From Diplonema papillatum (taxonomy: Eukaryota; Euglenozoa; Diplonemea; Diplonemida; Diplonemidae), in contig JAPJBO010000247.1 of assembly GCA_030068145.1 (NCBI GenBank), positions 62,001-126,000 on the forward strand: a DNA stretch of 64,000 bases, written 5' to 3'. Numbering within the stretch: position 1 is the stretch's first letter; each line of letters starts with the position of its first letter. Below the pieces are notes generated by a model that worked only from the letters and a program-made list of their open reading frames with translations, was not told where the DNA came from and did not search any database. The translations under genes were made by a program, and so were the position numbers. This document shows, in pieces, positions 50,215 to 60,623 of this stretch.

Positions 50215-50235
50215 GTATGCATTCTCTGTGCTACA

Positions 50236-50320
50236 ACGTAGTCTATTCATGATAACCAACTACATACAAAAGGTGTCACGGGATAATCCGGCAGCCGCGG
50301 CTTTATCACGTGGGCGGCCC
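50236..50320 (+). repeat. Dispersed repeat DR-c copy
   Basis: GTCTATTCATGATAACCAACTACA and ACAAAAGGTGTCACGGGATAA (in blocks under 20 bases) recur at 53430-53455 and, on the minus strand, at 17404-17480. This copy starts 22 nt inside TTL intron 3; the 17.4-kb copy is inside RRM intron 2. Confidence 0.7.
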
Positions 50321-50585
50321 TGAGATTACCCCCTTCAGGCGACACCACTGTATTATCTTTAACCATACTTCAACTCTCTTAAGTTTTGCGTTGTGTCGCC
50401 ATTCTCGCTAGACTAATCCGTTGGTCTCTGCTGCTGGGGTAACTCCTAGGGTCTCGTTGTTGCTATTGGTACGCCAGTTCCTTAAATCTCTGTTGACCGC
50501 TGCCACGGTTGGCCTGCACCAACCCAGAGCGCTGCAAAAAGCTAACGTAAGTAAGTGGTGCCTGCGCTCTGTTTCTGTTTTTCAG

Positions 50586-50771
50586 AATCTTGCCTTCCAC
50601 ACAGTTTCTTGTGAACGAAGCGACGCAACCCGCTTACTACTTCGGGTCATGACGCCGCTCACGAGTGTACTTGTTGAGACTGGACTGGGGTCGCCGGGGT
50701 GGTCGTCCAAATATGACGAATTGACGCGGCTGGGGAACGAGCTTCTCCAAGATTCGAGACGTGGTGCGTGA
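50586..50771 (+). CDS. Tubulin-tyrosine-ligase-like protein, probable last exon
   Basis: After a strong polypyrimidine tract and acceptor (CTGTTTCTGTTTTTCAG) the phase-0 frame reads NLAFHTVSCERSDATRLLLR, then SSKYDELTRLGNELLQDSRR, and stops at TGA (50769-50771), giving a total protein of about 497 residues. The sequence lies outside the conserved TTL core and cannot be verified by motif. An alternative acceptor at 50604 (CCTTCCACACAG) would give a shorter end, FLVNEATQPAYYFGS. Both are compatible with exon 3. Confidence 0.5.
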   Translation, partial: NLAFHTVSCERSDATRLLLRVMTPLTSVLVETGLGSPGWSSKYDELTRLGNELLQDSRRGA

Positions 50772-52906
50772 AGCGTATTCCACGCGGTTCCTCGCAGATT
50801 GCTGAGGGAAATGGCTTCGTCGTCGGATGACCCATTGGAAAGGGCCCTGGCTAAGGTGGAAACGGAGAGGGAAAGAGCGGACCAAGGAGGTGCCCGAAGT
50901 GCCGGTATTAACACAGGAAGGTTCAAGCTCTGTGGCGGGGTGGGCTTGGCCCATGGCACAGCTTCTAGAATCGTTCAGCGTCCGTGTTGCAGTCGCCGGG
51001 GTCTGCCCAAAGCGGGCGTTCGCCGGTGACTGGTAGCGTGGAGCGACAAGAAGTCGGACTTCTCGACTCTTGATTGGCCTCTGAACCCGCAAAGAATTAA
51101 TGAGTTTCGACTGAGGCCTGCCCAGCCGTGCTCTTTGCCGTGAATCCATTGTCGCGACGACGATGCCGCGTTTCTTGTTGGGGGCGTAGAAAAATAAGAA
51201 ACAGCGCACGGACGTACAATTCAACCCCAGCTGCGACGAGCGTGTAGCTGAAGCGCTCGAGAAATCGGCGGTGTTCAAAAGGTTTCCCTCAGTGCGACCT
51301 GCCGGAGGAGATTTCCCGCGGCGGGTCAAAGTATTTGTTTATCGTACATCTGTACTGACGGGAACATTTCCGGAACAACGGTTGCACATGAAAGAGAAAA
51401 CGAAGCCAACGAAAAAAGTGCTAATACAGGAAAGCCCCCCCAGAGAGGTCTATACCCTGTACACGCGAAGAACAAGAAACTTTCGCCTTATCTTTTTCAT
51501 CACCTTTGGTCAGTTGGTGCTGGTCGTCCGTTGCTTCGTTTATCAGTGCAAGCCCCAACTCCGGAAATGTTCCGCCAGTGCAACCAGCGGAAGTCAATCA
51601 ACGCGCGCCGCTAAAGACCGGCGCCCAGCGAGACCCAGAGGTTGGAGTTCGGGTAACAGTAAAGTCGGGCGATGCTAAGTTCTGGCGAAGCACAGCTAAG
51701 TTCTTGTGCTATGAGGTACACCTGGTCCACCTGGCTGTCTCGTAGAAGAAATGCGACCTCCGCCCCTACTACTAACACATTCAACGACGACTCCACTGAA
51801 CGTCTCATGTGCGGCCGCCACCTGCCGAACTGAACGTGGAGGCTCTCGTCCGCTTAGTGTGCTGGCTATCCAGCTAGTGCTCCTAGGTTCCCGTTGCGGA
51901 TGCCTCGGTGACTCCGGGCGTTGCTGCTCCCACGACCTGTTCCCCGACGCTGAGCATCGTCGCCGTTGCGTGTGCCGAGTGCTCACGTCGTAGTACGACT
52001 GAAAGCATCTAACATATCGGATACGGTTGCTGTGTTTTTTTGCTACGTCTTTCAGAAAAGAAGATACCACTGCTTGTCGAGTTGCTGCTTCTTACGCCGA
52101 GTGTTCTTTTGTCGCCGGGCTGTGCATAGTGCGGGTCATTTGCGTGCCCGGCGACTCGCCACCAACGCACGGAGAATGTGTCAGTGCTGTGGCCAACTCG
52201 AAGCAACGGTAAAACTGGGTTTAGTGCCGGGTGGAAGTGTTCAACAAAGAAGACCCGCTTTGTAGTGTTGTGTTGTTTGTCTCCCGTCCAGCCTCCTTTG
52301 TCGCGCACATAATGCCCTCTTTACGGACTGGCGGTTCTGGCACCAGCGGCAACCAAGAAAAGAATAATAGAGCGGCCTGGTATCGAGGACTTAGCCAGCC
52401 CACTGCTGGCGGTCGCCCGCACCGGCTGACCCGCGAGGGCAACCCCGGTCGAAAATCTGCTTTCATATCTACAAAAAACTCGAGGACTTACGTAGAGAAA
52501 CAACAACAACAAGGGTCCTTTTTAGAGTGTATGTTTGCTTAGAGATCCTTTTTTTGTTGTTGTTGAACGCTTACGCCCGCCACTAAACCCAGATTTACCT
52601 TCCCCGTATCTCTGCTAAACAAATGTTCAGACCTCTTTTTTTACTGCACAACAAAACAATCCATTCGACGAAGGTCACCCGGAGACTTTGAAATCCCGGA
52701 TTCTGAAGCGAATGTTTACACTGAAAAAGCCAAAGAACAGAGCCGACGGGTTGTGCTACTGTGCTATCTCCGCCGCAAGCTTTGGCCTGGCCCGCTGGGG
52801 TTGACCGTTTTGCTCTGGCCCTCCGGAGCAAAATCGTTCTCTCTGCCGCCGCCTTAGCATTAAACGAAAGCACCCCCACCCTCCCAGCCGGTTGTAGGGG
52901 CCTTCT
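50772..52906. other. No gene recognised
   Basis: Mixed composition. Contains a short copy of the GGCGCCCAGCGAGAC/AAGTTC repeat (51615-51705). A block near 52227-52270 (AAGACCCGCTTTGTAGT) resembles helicase intron 1 at 59789-59833. A GAACGCTTACGCCCGCCACTAAACCCAGAT block at 52564-52593, in pieces under 20 bases, also occurs at 37065. A third copy of the GGTCACCCGGAGACTTT repeat is at 52670. Frames up to 230 codons lack recognisable domains. Confidence 0.4.
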
Positions 52907-53136
52907 CCCCGTGACGGATTCGCCTGTGCTCTAGTAACACGGGTGGTCCTGGCTGTGACGAGCTACGAACAGCCGCCTGACAAACCAGACTCACACCGCA
53001 GTCCTGTCTGCAGACACTCAGGTTCCACGCTGGTGATGGTCCGCCTTATGTGTCCGTGGCTTAAAGGACCGAAACACGGTGCAGACGGGACCAGTGCGGT
53101 GTTGAGCACATACCCATTCCAAGCACGTTCTTGCAA
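52907..53136. repeat. Dispersed repeat DR-a, copy 2
   Basis: Nearly identical to 11777-12009 (a few substitutions, one CGAG insertion near 52960). Confidence 0.85.
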
Positions 53137-53547
53137 ACCACCCTCCCAGCCGCCGAATCGCCTTTTGCCTTCTCTCACTCTCTCTTTTTGACGACGTACG
53201 AAAACTTGGACACTAGCATAGCTAGAAGTATCCGCAGAATAACATGCAAAGCCTCTCTTAGGCAAAGCCCCGTGTTCACGTTTCTGAGAAATAGGTCTCA
53301 GAATCCACATGAGGCAATGCCCCCCCCAAACCCAAACCTGAAACAGTAATCCAGTTTCACTGGAGTGCCCGTTCCCGGCGAGCTACGGGGGAACGAACCT
53401 GTAAGAGTGCCAACGCTACTCTTCCTACAATGCAGTCTATTCATGATAACCAACTACAAAACCACGGTGTAGACGGGACCACTGCGGCGTTGAGCACATA
53501 TCCATCCAAAGCAAGTTCTTGCAATCCCCCATCTGGCAACCGCTGCT

Positions 53548-53785
53548 AAATGCTAATCCATGTGGTTCTGTACTCAAAAGAACTCAATGCTAAACAGACT
53601 CACGCAGGCGCAGCACCTCGCGATGGCATCACAGAACAAAAGCAGAGCAGCACAATTGATCGGGACCTCTTCTGGGTTCGTTTACAGTGCGCCCCGCGAC
53701 CGTTTCCTGAACATGCTTCCACAAACTCGCGGTTCGAAAACAAAACATGGTCTTCAGTGGTGCACGACACCACGCGCTCTGTCCT
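53548..53785. repeat. Dispersed repeat DR-b, copy 2
   Basis: Similar to 15993-16235 in the same orientation, about 75-80% by eye. Confidence 0.75.
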
Positions 53786-54979
53786 TACGGACGCAACGGT
53801 TTCGTAGCACATCTATCCACAGCAGCAACCATTGAACCTTTTTGGCGTGTCTTTACTTCGGAGGCACATTGTCCGAACTCCTCGCTCGGGTCCTGCGTCC
53901 AACGACAGAAGTAAATGTTTCCCTTCCGTGACGGGTTGAACACAGTTTTCTCTTGAGTGGGATAAACACGCAGTCTTTTTCCCTCCGAGGTTTTATTGTC
54001 GCAAACGAATCCCCGTGTGCAGCGGGCGGTGCCCACGGCACACGGCACCAAGCATCCATGCGGAGCATCAAGCTCGTGTAACAGCCAGCGCACACGTATC
54101 AGGCTGCCACGCAAACCCACATCATCAGCCTAGTGTTCCTTCCGCGTGGAGGCACACGGAAGAGGGCCTCCGCAGGGGTGCCTACCCCCGCGAGTAGTAA
54201 GGTGCCTCTTCCAAGGCAGGTTTTATCTAGCAAAGTGGCCGGTGCTTCCTCACGGGCCCCGACGCACGCCGCGTCCCACCCAAACCCTCACTGTCGTTCT
54301 CTCCACTTTGTCTCTCTCTCTCTCTCCGCATGTGATACGAAGAAGCTCGGTTCGTCACGGCAGCCATCCCAGTGAAGGGAAATAAAACCCCTCAAAACAG
54401 ACACATTCTGTGCGTTCCCCTTGCGTGAATTCTTTGCCAGGATGCTCCTCTCTCTGGGAAACCGGACGCCAATGCGAATGCAGCAGTTCGGTCGACCCTC
54501 TCAGCCAGTCCAGGGGCGCGTTGCAGACACTCCTTCTCGACGTCTTTTTGTACCGACCAACAACCAACAATAATGTATCGCGCAAGTTAAATAGGCGTAG
54601 GCGCAGCGTGTTCTTGGTGGTTGATCAGAATTCCCGACCGGAACAATGAAACAGGGTGAAACCACCCACGGCACCCACAAAACGAAAACGCCTGTCTCCT
54701 TTTTTTGGGCCTCAGAAACCGAGAAAGACTTACGACACTGACTACAAGCCTCTCATCTGCGAGTTGGGCAGATTGCTCCAGAGAGAGAGAGGGAACACAA
54801 AGCATCTGGCGCTTCCTTTGTTTGTGCGCACTTCCTACAACTACCTTGTTCATCTAACGGGAGTGAGGATAGTACGCTGCCATCTATTGCATTTGTTAGA
54901 CACAAAATATACCGTGTCGGGGACTCCCACCATCCTGTCGTTTTTTTGTGTTCTCGTTGCCATCGCTATCACGCTGTCT

Positions 54980-54983
<4 letters not shown>

Positions 54984-55017
<34 letters not shown>
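54984..55017. repeat. GA microsatellite
   Basis: Seventeen GA dinucleotides following TTTCC. A similar tract follows TTTCC at 55206, with shared upstream sequence (TTCTCGNTGNCATCGCTA), so both belong to one dispersed repeat. Confidence 0.95.
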
Positions 55018-55019
<2 letters not shown>

Positions 55020-57383
55020 ACAAAAAACAAGTCAAAGGGTGCGGGTCCACCGTCAGGTGGGCCCCCACCGTCAGGTGGTCAGGCTAGTTTCGGGGTGGCT
55101 CCCTGGGAGGGACAGGGGCGGGGTTGTCACGCCTTAGCAGTCCCAGGGCCTCTCCCCTCCCACCTATATGTGTTCTCGCTGTCATCGCTACCGCGCTGAC
55201 ATTTCCGAGAGAGAGAGAGAGGAGAGAGGAGCTGCGGCACCAGCTCGTTGCTGTGGGTGCATCAGAAAACAGAGATCTACACAACAAAAAGTATGAGGTT
55301 GCAACCCGCCTTTCCCCGTGAAAGAAACACGTTGTAGCTTTTGCCCCCTCCGCCTAAGGGACTTCATGGTTTTCTTGTCTCGCAACCCGGTTCGAATAGT
55401 AGGAACGCCGACACACAGTGTTACTCTACGGCCGGCACCTCTCAGCCCTCACTCCGAGCCAGTTGGGTCACGCGCTGCGGAAGCACTTATCTCCCGGCGT
55501 TCCTTTTCATTTCCGACGCGTTGATTGTCGAGCACAGCCGGAACAATTGGTTGCGGGCAGCGTTCAGACTGGAGAGCCCGTGGCTCAGCCCGGATAACCC
55601 CGTGGTGCGTACGACCAAAATTCCGCCGAAAAAGATCTGCTACGTGGACCAGCGAAGGGGGTCACCCACCAGGGGATGGATACCCGCCCTTCCCAATGCA
55701 AACCTGGTCACACAGGCTGGGTGGGTTCCACGCCCGGTGCCCTGCATCTTATTAGACCCCACGATCCATGCACATAACTTTCGATCCCCGGGTCTCTTCT
55801 TCACAAATCTCTCCATCGGAGCTGATCACGAGCAAGATTTTGTCGAAAAAGGTCTGCTACATGGACCAGCGAAGAAATACCACCACCCGGAGGATCCCCG
55901 TCCTTCCCATCGAATCCCGATGCAAACCTGGTCACACAGGCTGGGTGGGTTCCACGCCGGTGCCCTCCGCCTTGTAAGGACTCACGAACCATGACCGTGT
56001 GCGATTAAGTGAAGCATTCAAACTGCCTGCACGGAATTTCATCATTTTAGAGCCCAGAAACCCCCTCATGTGGTCATTGAGGAGGGTGAAATTGTGTGAA
56101 AACTTCACCGGGTTGTGAGTTATTCTTGTTACGCTGTCTCGGGAACCTTGTTTGACGGTCCCTCGGCAGGAAAAAAGGCTGTCCCTCGGGTAGTCCTCCG
56201 CGGCGCTCCAGCGCGGCGGCCTTGACACGAGGCTCTCCGGAGCTGGAAATGGTTTGAAGTAACAGGGGTCACTTTCTGCTCCCCGGGCTCTCCGCGGCTG
56301 GGAATTGATCTAGTGAAGCAACAGCGGACACATGCGTAAGAAGGACACCTCTATTGCCGAAGCCGGAAATTTCGAACCCCTGGAGATTCTTTCCGGAAGA
56401 AGAAGAAAAAAGAAAAAGGCCGTTGCTGGTCCAGGAACGTGACGGTCAACCACAGCTTGAGTCGGAGGCAGCACAGTGCCACAACCCCGTCCGCTTTGCC
56501 CTGTGGCTGACCGTCTCGTCGAGCTTGTGTTCAGCGCAAGCGCCAAGCCCCGCGGTGCCAACACCGCCATCGAGAACGCCGCAGAAGGCGACAACACCAG
56601 GACGGCCGCTGGCAGGAAGGACTCGCATCATCGAAGACAGAGATGCACTCCGCGGCGGGCAGAGGTGCAACATATGGTACCAGCGATGAAGAGGTAGTCA
56701 CGAAAGAGAGCGGATGCAGATTATCGCCACAGGTTCTTTGCATGCTAAACCTAACCATCTGGAAAGCAGGGTTGCAGGACGATGCTTGGCCGAGGAAAAG
56801 ATGGCTATGGCGACTGGGACAGAAAGATAGCGCACGAATTCAGAATTCCGGGATGGGTTGACCCACTGTTTCCGAAGCGCGGCCTTCCAATCATTGAAGG
56901 CTAACCTCGGTTGTAAGAGCGGTGCTCGTTCGGGAACCAGATGGGGGAAGACGACTGGGTCGGCCCGGTTTGCACGTGACTGCTGCAGCGTGGTCAGAAG
57001 CGGGAAGGTGATCGGCGTGAATACTTGTTACCCAAACCAAAACCCAAGAGAGAATTGGAGAGTTTGGCATAAGAATGGCAAACTCGTGGTACCGAATGCT
57101 GCAACCGCAAACAGAAGAGCCAGATGATGGTTGAACCTGCGCACATGCACATCCCTGTGTCGAAGGACTCAAGGCAGCTCCTGAAGGTTTTCCAGCAACT
57201 GCTGGTTCGCCTTGAGGCCCTCCGAATCCGCAGGCTGCGGGGTACGCCTCAACAACTGCCTCGGAGTCCAAGCTACAGTTGGTAGATGCATCCGAGTCCT
57301 CTCGCATGTCGAGGTGGCCAAGGAAGAGGATCGGAGGAGGAGGAACAAGGACGGCTCAAGAGAGCCGCGTCCGAACCACAGTA

Positions 57384-58668
57384 TCGGGGAGTTTCGGGGA
57401 AGTGTCGGTGAGTTTCGGGGAACTTGCCAGGAGCCCGGACCAGGTGGTTAGTACCAGGGAAAGCCTGCTACACGGGGACGCCCGAAGCGACACCGAAGTC
57501 GAGACGCAAGCTGTGACCATCGACCCAAAGCGCCACAATGGAAGCGGCGGATGCAGGTGCGCGCCTTGATGCTTAAGTTAGGGAAATCGGTAGCCACTTG
57601 ACCCGTAGGCCCGTTGCTCTGCAGTACTGCCGGGGGCGAAGGCCTGCTTCCGTCTCTTCTGCTGGTCGTGCTCGGGTTGTTGCTGTAGCACCCGCGGTGG
57701 TGCTGCCCCCGCTTGCAGCACTGTCCTGGCCGCCGACTTCGCAGGTCCGGTAGCCCCTAGTCTTCGCACATCGGCATATCGTGCTGCAGGTACCCGTGGT
57801 GTGAGTTCCTGCAGCATTCGTCTTGCACGTCCCGCACTGCGTCATCCCGTGCTTCGCAATACTTCGCGGCGAGGCCGTCCCCTGCCGCGTGGTGTGCCTC
57901 GCAGCAGCGCGCTACCGACGCTTGCCGACGCTTGCATTCTTCGCATTTCACATGTGATGTCCCGCGCACTCTCTCGTCCTTGGTGGTGTACCTGGACACG
58001 CCTACCTCCATGCGCTCGGTCTCCGCCGCCCACTAAATTTACCCTCTTCTGACCCTTCTTGCCGGAGGTGCCGTCTTCGAAGGCGTCCCACCAGCACGTC
58101 CGATCCTTTCCTCCCCACATGTGAAGAATACGTCCATCCCCCAGACCTCATCATTGAAGGTGCTTGTTCGTCCCCAGCTGCGACTCGAGCACGAGCATCT
58201 TCTCTGTACCCGCACGACCTCTGGTGGAACGGTTCCTGCTCTCGTTGCGAGTCATTTCTTCAGGTGAGGATTTTTGATCGACCACCGAACACGCTGCCTG
58301 CGTCTTTTTAGCCTGCACAATACATTGAGGGGCAACCCGCAAGGTTGTTGGTACTAAAAGAGAAGAAGCGGTATGCCACGGTGCGTGGCAGCGGCTGAAA
58401 ATCCGGGGGTTTAAAAGTCTCTGGGCCTCAGCGGATCCTGTCACTACTCAGTCAAACCGTCTGTCAACCTGTAACTCCCAGTCTGTTCTTCCTTCTCAGC
58501 CTCTATCTTCCTCTTCGGGGCATAGCCAAACACAGGACCGCTCTGGCCACAATAGCGTAGTCCCCTCCCCTCGCCTTCGCCAGGGCCGGCTGCAGGGAAA
58601 GTGGTCGCCACAAAGGAATTCCCCGAAACTCCCCGAAATTCCCCGATACTCCCCGATATTTTCGTCTG
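57384..58668. mobile_element. Possible foldback unit F7
   Basis: GGGGAGTTTCGGGGAA-type units at 57384-57425 are matched in inverted orientation by TTCCCCGAAACTCCCCGAAA at 58617-58668. Both are followed outward or inward by CCAGG/GGACCAGG strings. Only three to four short units per arm are present, so this is weaker than F1-F5. The interior encodes a cysteine-rich minus-strand product. Confidence 0.4.
57578..58011 (-). CDS. Cysteine-rich ORF inside F7, uncharacterised
   Basis: Minus-strand frame 57757-58011 reads VKCEECKRRQASVARCCEAH, then KYCEARDDAVRDVQDECCRN. An overlapping frame (57573-57845) continues with CGTCKTNAAGTHTTGTCSTI and CRCAKTRGYRTCE. The regular Cys spacing across the two frames suggests one zinc-binding protein broken by a frameshift near 57840. 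It could be an element-encoded DNA- or RNA-binding protein; I recognise no family. Confidence 0.35.
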
Positions 58669-58671
58669 GAC

Positions 58672-58725
58672 CAGGTGGCACGTGCCGTGGCGTGTGCGCT
58701 GCGGCGCGGCGTGCGGAGGCCCCGG
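58672..58725 (+). pseudogene. Partial upstream copy of helicase exon 1 start
   Basis: GCACGTGCCGTGGCGTGTGCG and GCTGCGGCGCGGCGTGCGGAGG (adjacent blocks) duplicate 58975-59020, the beginning of helicase exon 1, then diverge. No start codon in frame. Confidence 0.7.
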
Positions 58726-58960
58726 AGTTTCAAGAACCTTGAAACACCGGGGCCCGCTTACTACAAGAAACAGTCTAAAAAAAGGTGAATGCTAACTCCA
58801 AGCATCATAGCTGCCTTCGGGTGGGCAAGTCGAACACGTACGATCGTCGTGTAAATAGGCACCAAACCTTTTCTCCCCCAGGTGGAAAAGGAAGAATCAG
58901 GAAGTTTCCCATGCCAAGGGCAACGATCACAGTCTGAAGCAATCCAGTTGAGCCAGCGTA

Positions 58961-59644
58961 ATGTACGGTGCGCAGTGTGCACGTGCCGTGGCGTGTGCGC
59001 TGCGGCGCGGCGTGCGGAGGAGGCACGAGGAGACGACCCGCGCCGGCGGGCTCGGGCGGAAGGTGCTGCCGGCTGAGGAGGAGTTCGGGTCGCGCCCCCG
59101 GAGCTTCCGCGGGCAGGCCGGGCTGACCACCGCCACCGAGAGCCGCGTCATCGACATCTCCGACGAAGACGCGCGCGACGGCCTCGTCGCGAACCTGACC
59201 CACTCCGCGCAGACCCGGTTCGACCTCGACCAGGAAACGTGGTTCGGCAGAATGAAAGACGAAGTCGTGCAGCCGCCGCTCCCGGTGAGCATCAAATCAA
59301 ATACGGAGTCCCCCTCCGACCTCCGTCGCACCCTCGAGGGAGAACAGCTAGTCCCGCAGACCTGGGGTGAGCTCGGGCTGACCGCTGAGTTCCAAAAGAT
59401 CGCCGAAGAGTTCGTCGGCAGCCGGCCCGCGACCATCCAAAAAGACATCGTGCCCGCCATCCTCAACGTGACGGACAGGGACATCATCTACTCGTCGGTA
59501 ACCGGCTCCGGCAAGACCGTCGCGTACCTGCTCGCGCTGCTGCAGAAGGTGGCGCAAGAAGAGCGCGGCGTCAGCCTCATCGTCGTGCCTTCGAAGCAGC
59601 TCGCCTTGCAGATTTACGCACACTGCCTGCGGTGGACGAAAAAG
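58961..59644 (+). CDS. DEAD-box-like RNA helicase, exon 1
   Basis: 228 codons. The start at 58961 gives an N-terminus rich in Arg/Ala and free of acidic residues for 22 positions (MYGAQCARAVACALRRGVRR), consistent with an organelle-targeting peptide. The helicase N-domain begins near residue 130: TWGELGLTAEFQKIAEEF with a Q-motif Gln (RPATIQKDIVPAIL, Q160), motif I TGSGKT at 181-186 (preceded by SV), and motif Ia PSKQLALQI at 210-218. These bind ATP and RNA in superfamily-2 helicases. The exon ends at AAG before GTATCT in phase 0. Codon use is strongly GC-ending, in contrast to the introns. Confidence 0.85.
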
Positions 59645-59954
59645 GTATCTTTTTGCATCGAGCACCTGCTTTGTAGCAAATACTTGAGGCGGCTGGTGCT
59701 CTTCAGCGTCCCCACTATCGCAATAATACTCCAATGTCAAAGGAGGTAAACGTGCTGAAGCCTACACGAAAGGGCTCAGTGGCGGACGTAAGTGTTCAGG
59801 TAAAAAAGACCCACTTCGTAGTTGTATTGTTTCTACACCCTCTAGTCTTCTTCGAAATAAGCACAAGGCAGCCCCTCGAGTATTTTGCCCACTGCTCTAA
59901 ATGCAACCCGTTCGTATCACACTTCAAGCCACTTCACCCTCAAACACTGTTCAG
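59645..59954 (+). other. Helicase intron 1 (310 bp)
   Basis: GTATCT donor and ACACTGTTCAG acceptor, phase 0. Contains GTGTTCAGGTAAAAAAGACC and CTTCGTAGTTGTATTG, similar to a block at 52227-52270 outside the gene, so the intron includes dispersed repeat sequence. Confidence 0.8.
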
Positions 59955-60430
59955 GGCTCGATATACGGCCGAAACGATAAGGAGTGGCTGCAGTTGCACC
60001 TGAACGACGACAACGAGGACGAGAGGAAGCTCTGGGAGGGTTACAACAACCTGAAGAGCACGTGGTACGGCGGGGTCCGGTTGGTGATCGCGCAGCCGGG
60101 CCGGTGGGCCGACTACCTGTTGAACTGGCGGCTGTCGCTGCCCATCCGCAGGGTGGTGCTGGACGAGGCGTTCACCCTCTTCGACCCCATTCATCCGGTC
60201 ACCAGCCGGCAGCAGGACCGGATCGCGCGGACGCTCAACCCGCTTCCAGCCGACATCGTGATGTCATACTACCTCTCGTTCCCCGCGTTCCGAACCATCA
60301 TGCGGGCCCAAATCATCATGCTCACCGCCACGTTCTCCGAGCTTCTCCAGAATCACGTCGTCCGATACCTGAAGCCGGACAGATGGGCGCACCTCACGAC
60401 GCGCCAGCTCCCGAACGCTCTCGACCACAG
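59955..60430 (+). CDS. DEAD-box-like RNA helicase, exon 2
   Basis: Residues ~229-387. It carries the post-Ia region with an acidic insert (LNDDNEDERKLWEGYNN), motif Ib VIAQPGRWADYL, motif II VVLDEAFTLFD (DEAF instead of DEAD, residues 298-301) and motif III TATF in place of SAT. The change of the last Asp of motif II alters the residue that normally couples ATP hydrolysis to unwinding, so activity may be weak or specialised. Enters in phase 0 and leaves in phase 2 (AG|G) at GTACGC. Confidence 0.85.
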
Positions 60431-60623
60431 GTACGCCAGCCCCCCTCCGGTTCTCCTCCGTCCCGAAAATGGATGGCGCTCAAATCGCTTCCTCGACCTA
60501 TTCTCAAACTTTAAATGGGCGTGAGCTCGGGGTTGCTTCCCTGAATCCTGGTTCTAAGTGGGCCACTTCTGGTAAGCAGGACTGGCGACGCGGGATGAAC
60601 CGAGAGAAACCCCAACCCCACAG

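Larger units (their letters stand above)
53137..57380. other. No gene recognised; repeat-rich
   Basis: Holds DR-c (53405-53455), DR-b copy 2 (53548-53785), a GA microsatellite (54984-55017), a shorter one at 55206-55228, and a tandem pair of about 130-bp units at 55612-55742 and 55840-55970. Each of those units contains TGCTACNTGGACCAGCGAAG and TGCAAACCTGGTCACACAGG. Candidate frames (54656-54960 +, 55341-55994 +, 56476-57127 +) are short and match nothing I know. Confidence 0.4.

Noticed and set aside
50799..51029. Separate gene starting ATGGCTTCGTCG downstream of the TTL gene
   Set aside because: Short, with a charged but unrecognised sequence, no splice-compatible continuation and competing frames on both strands.
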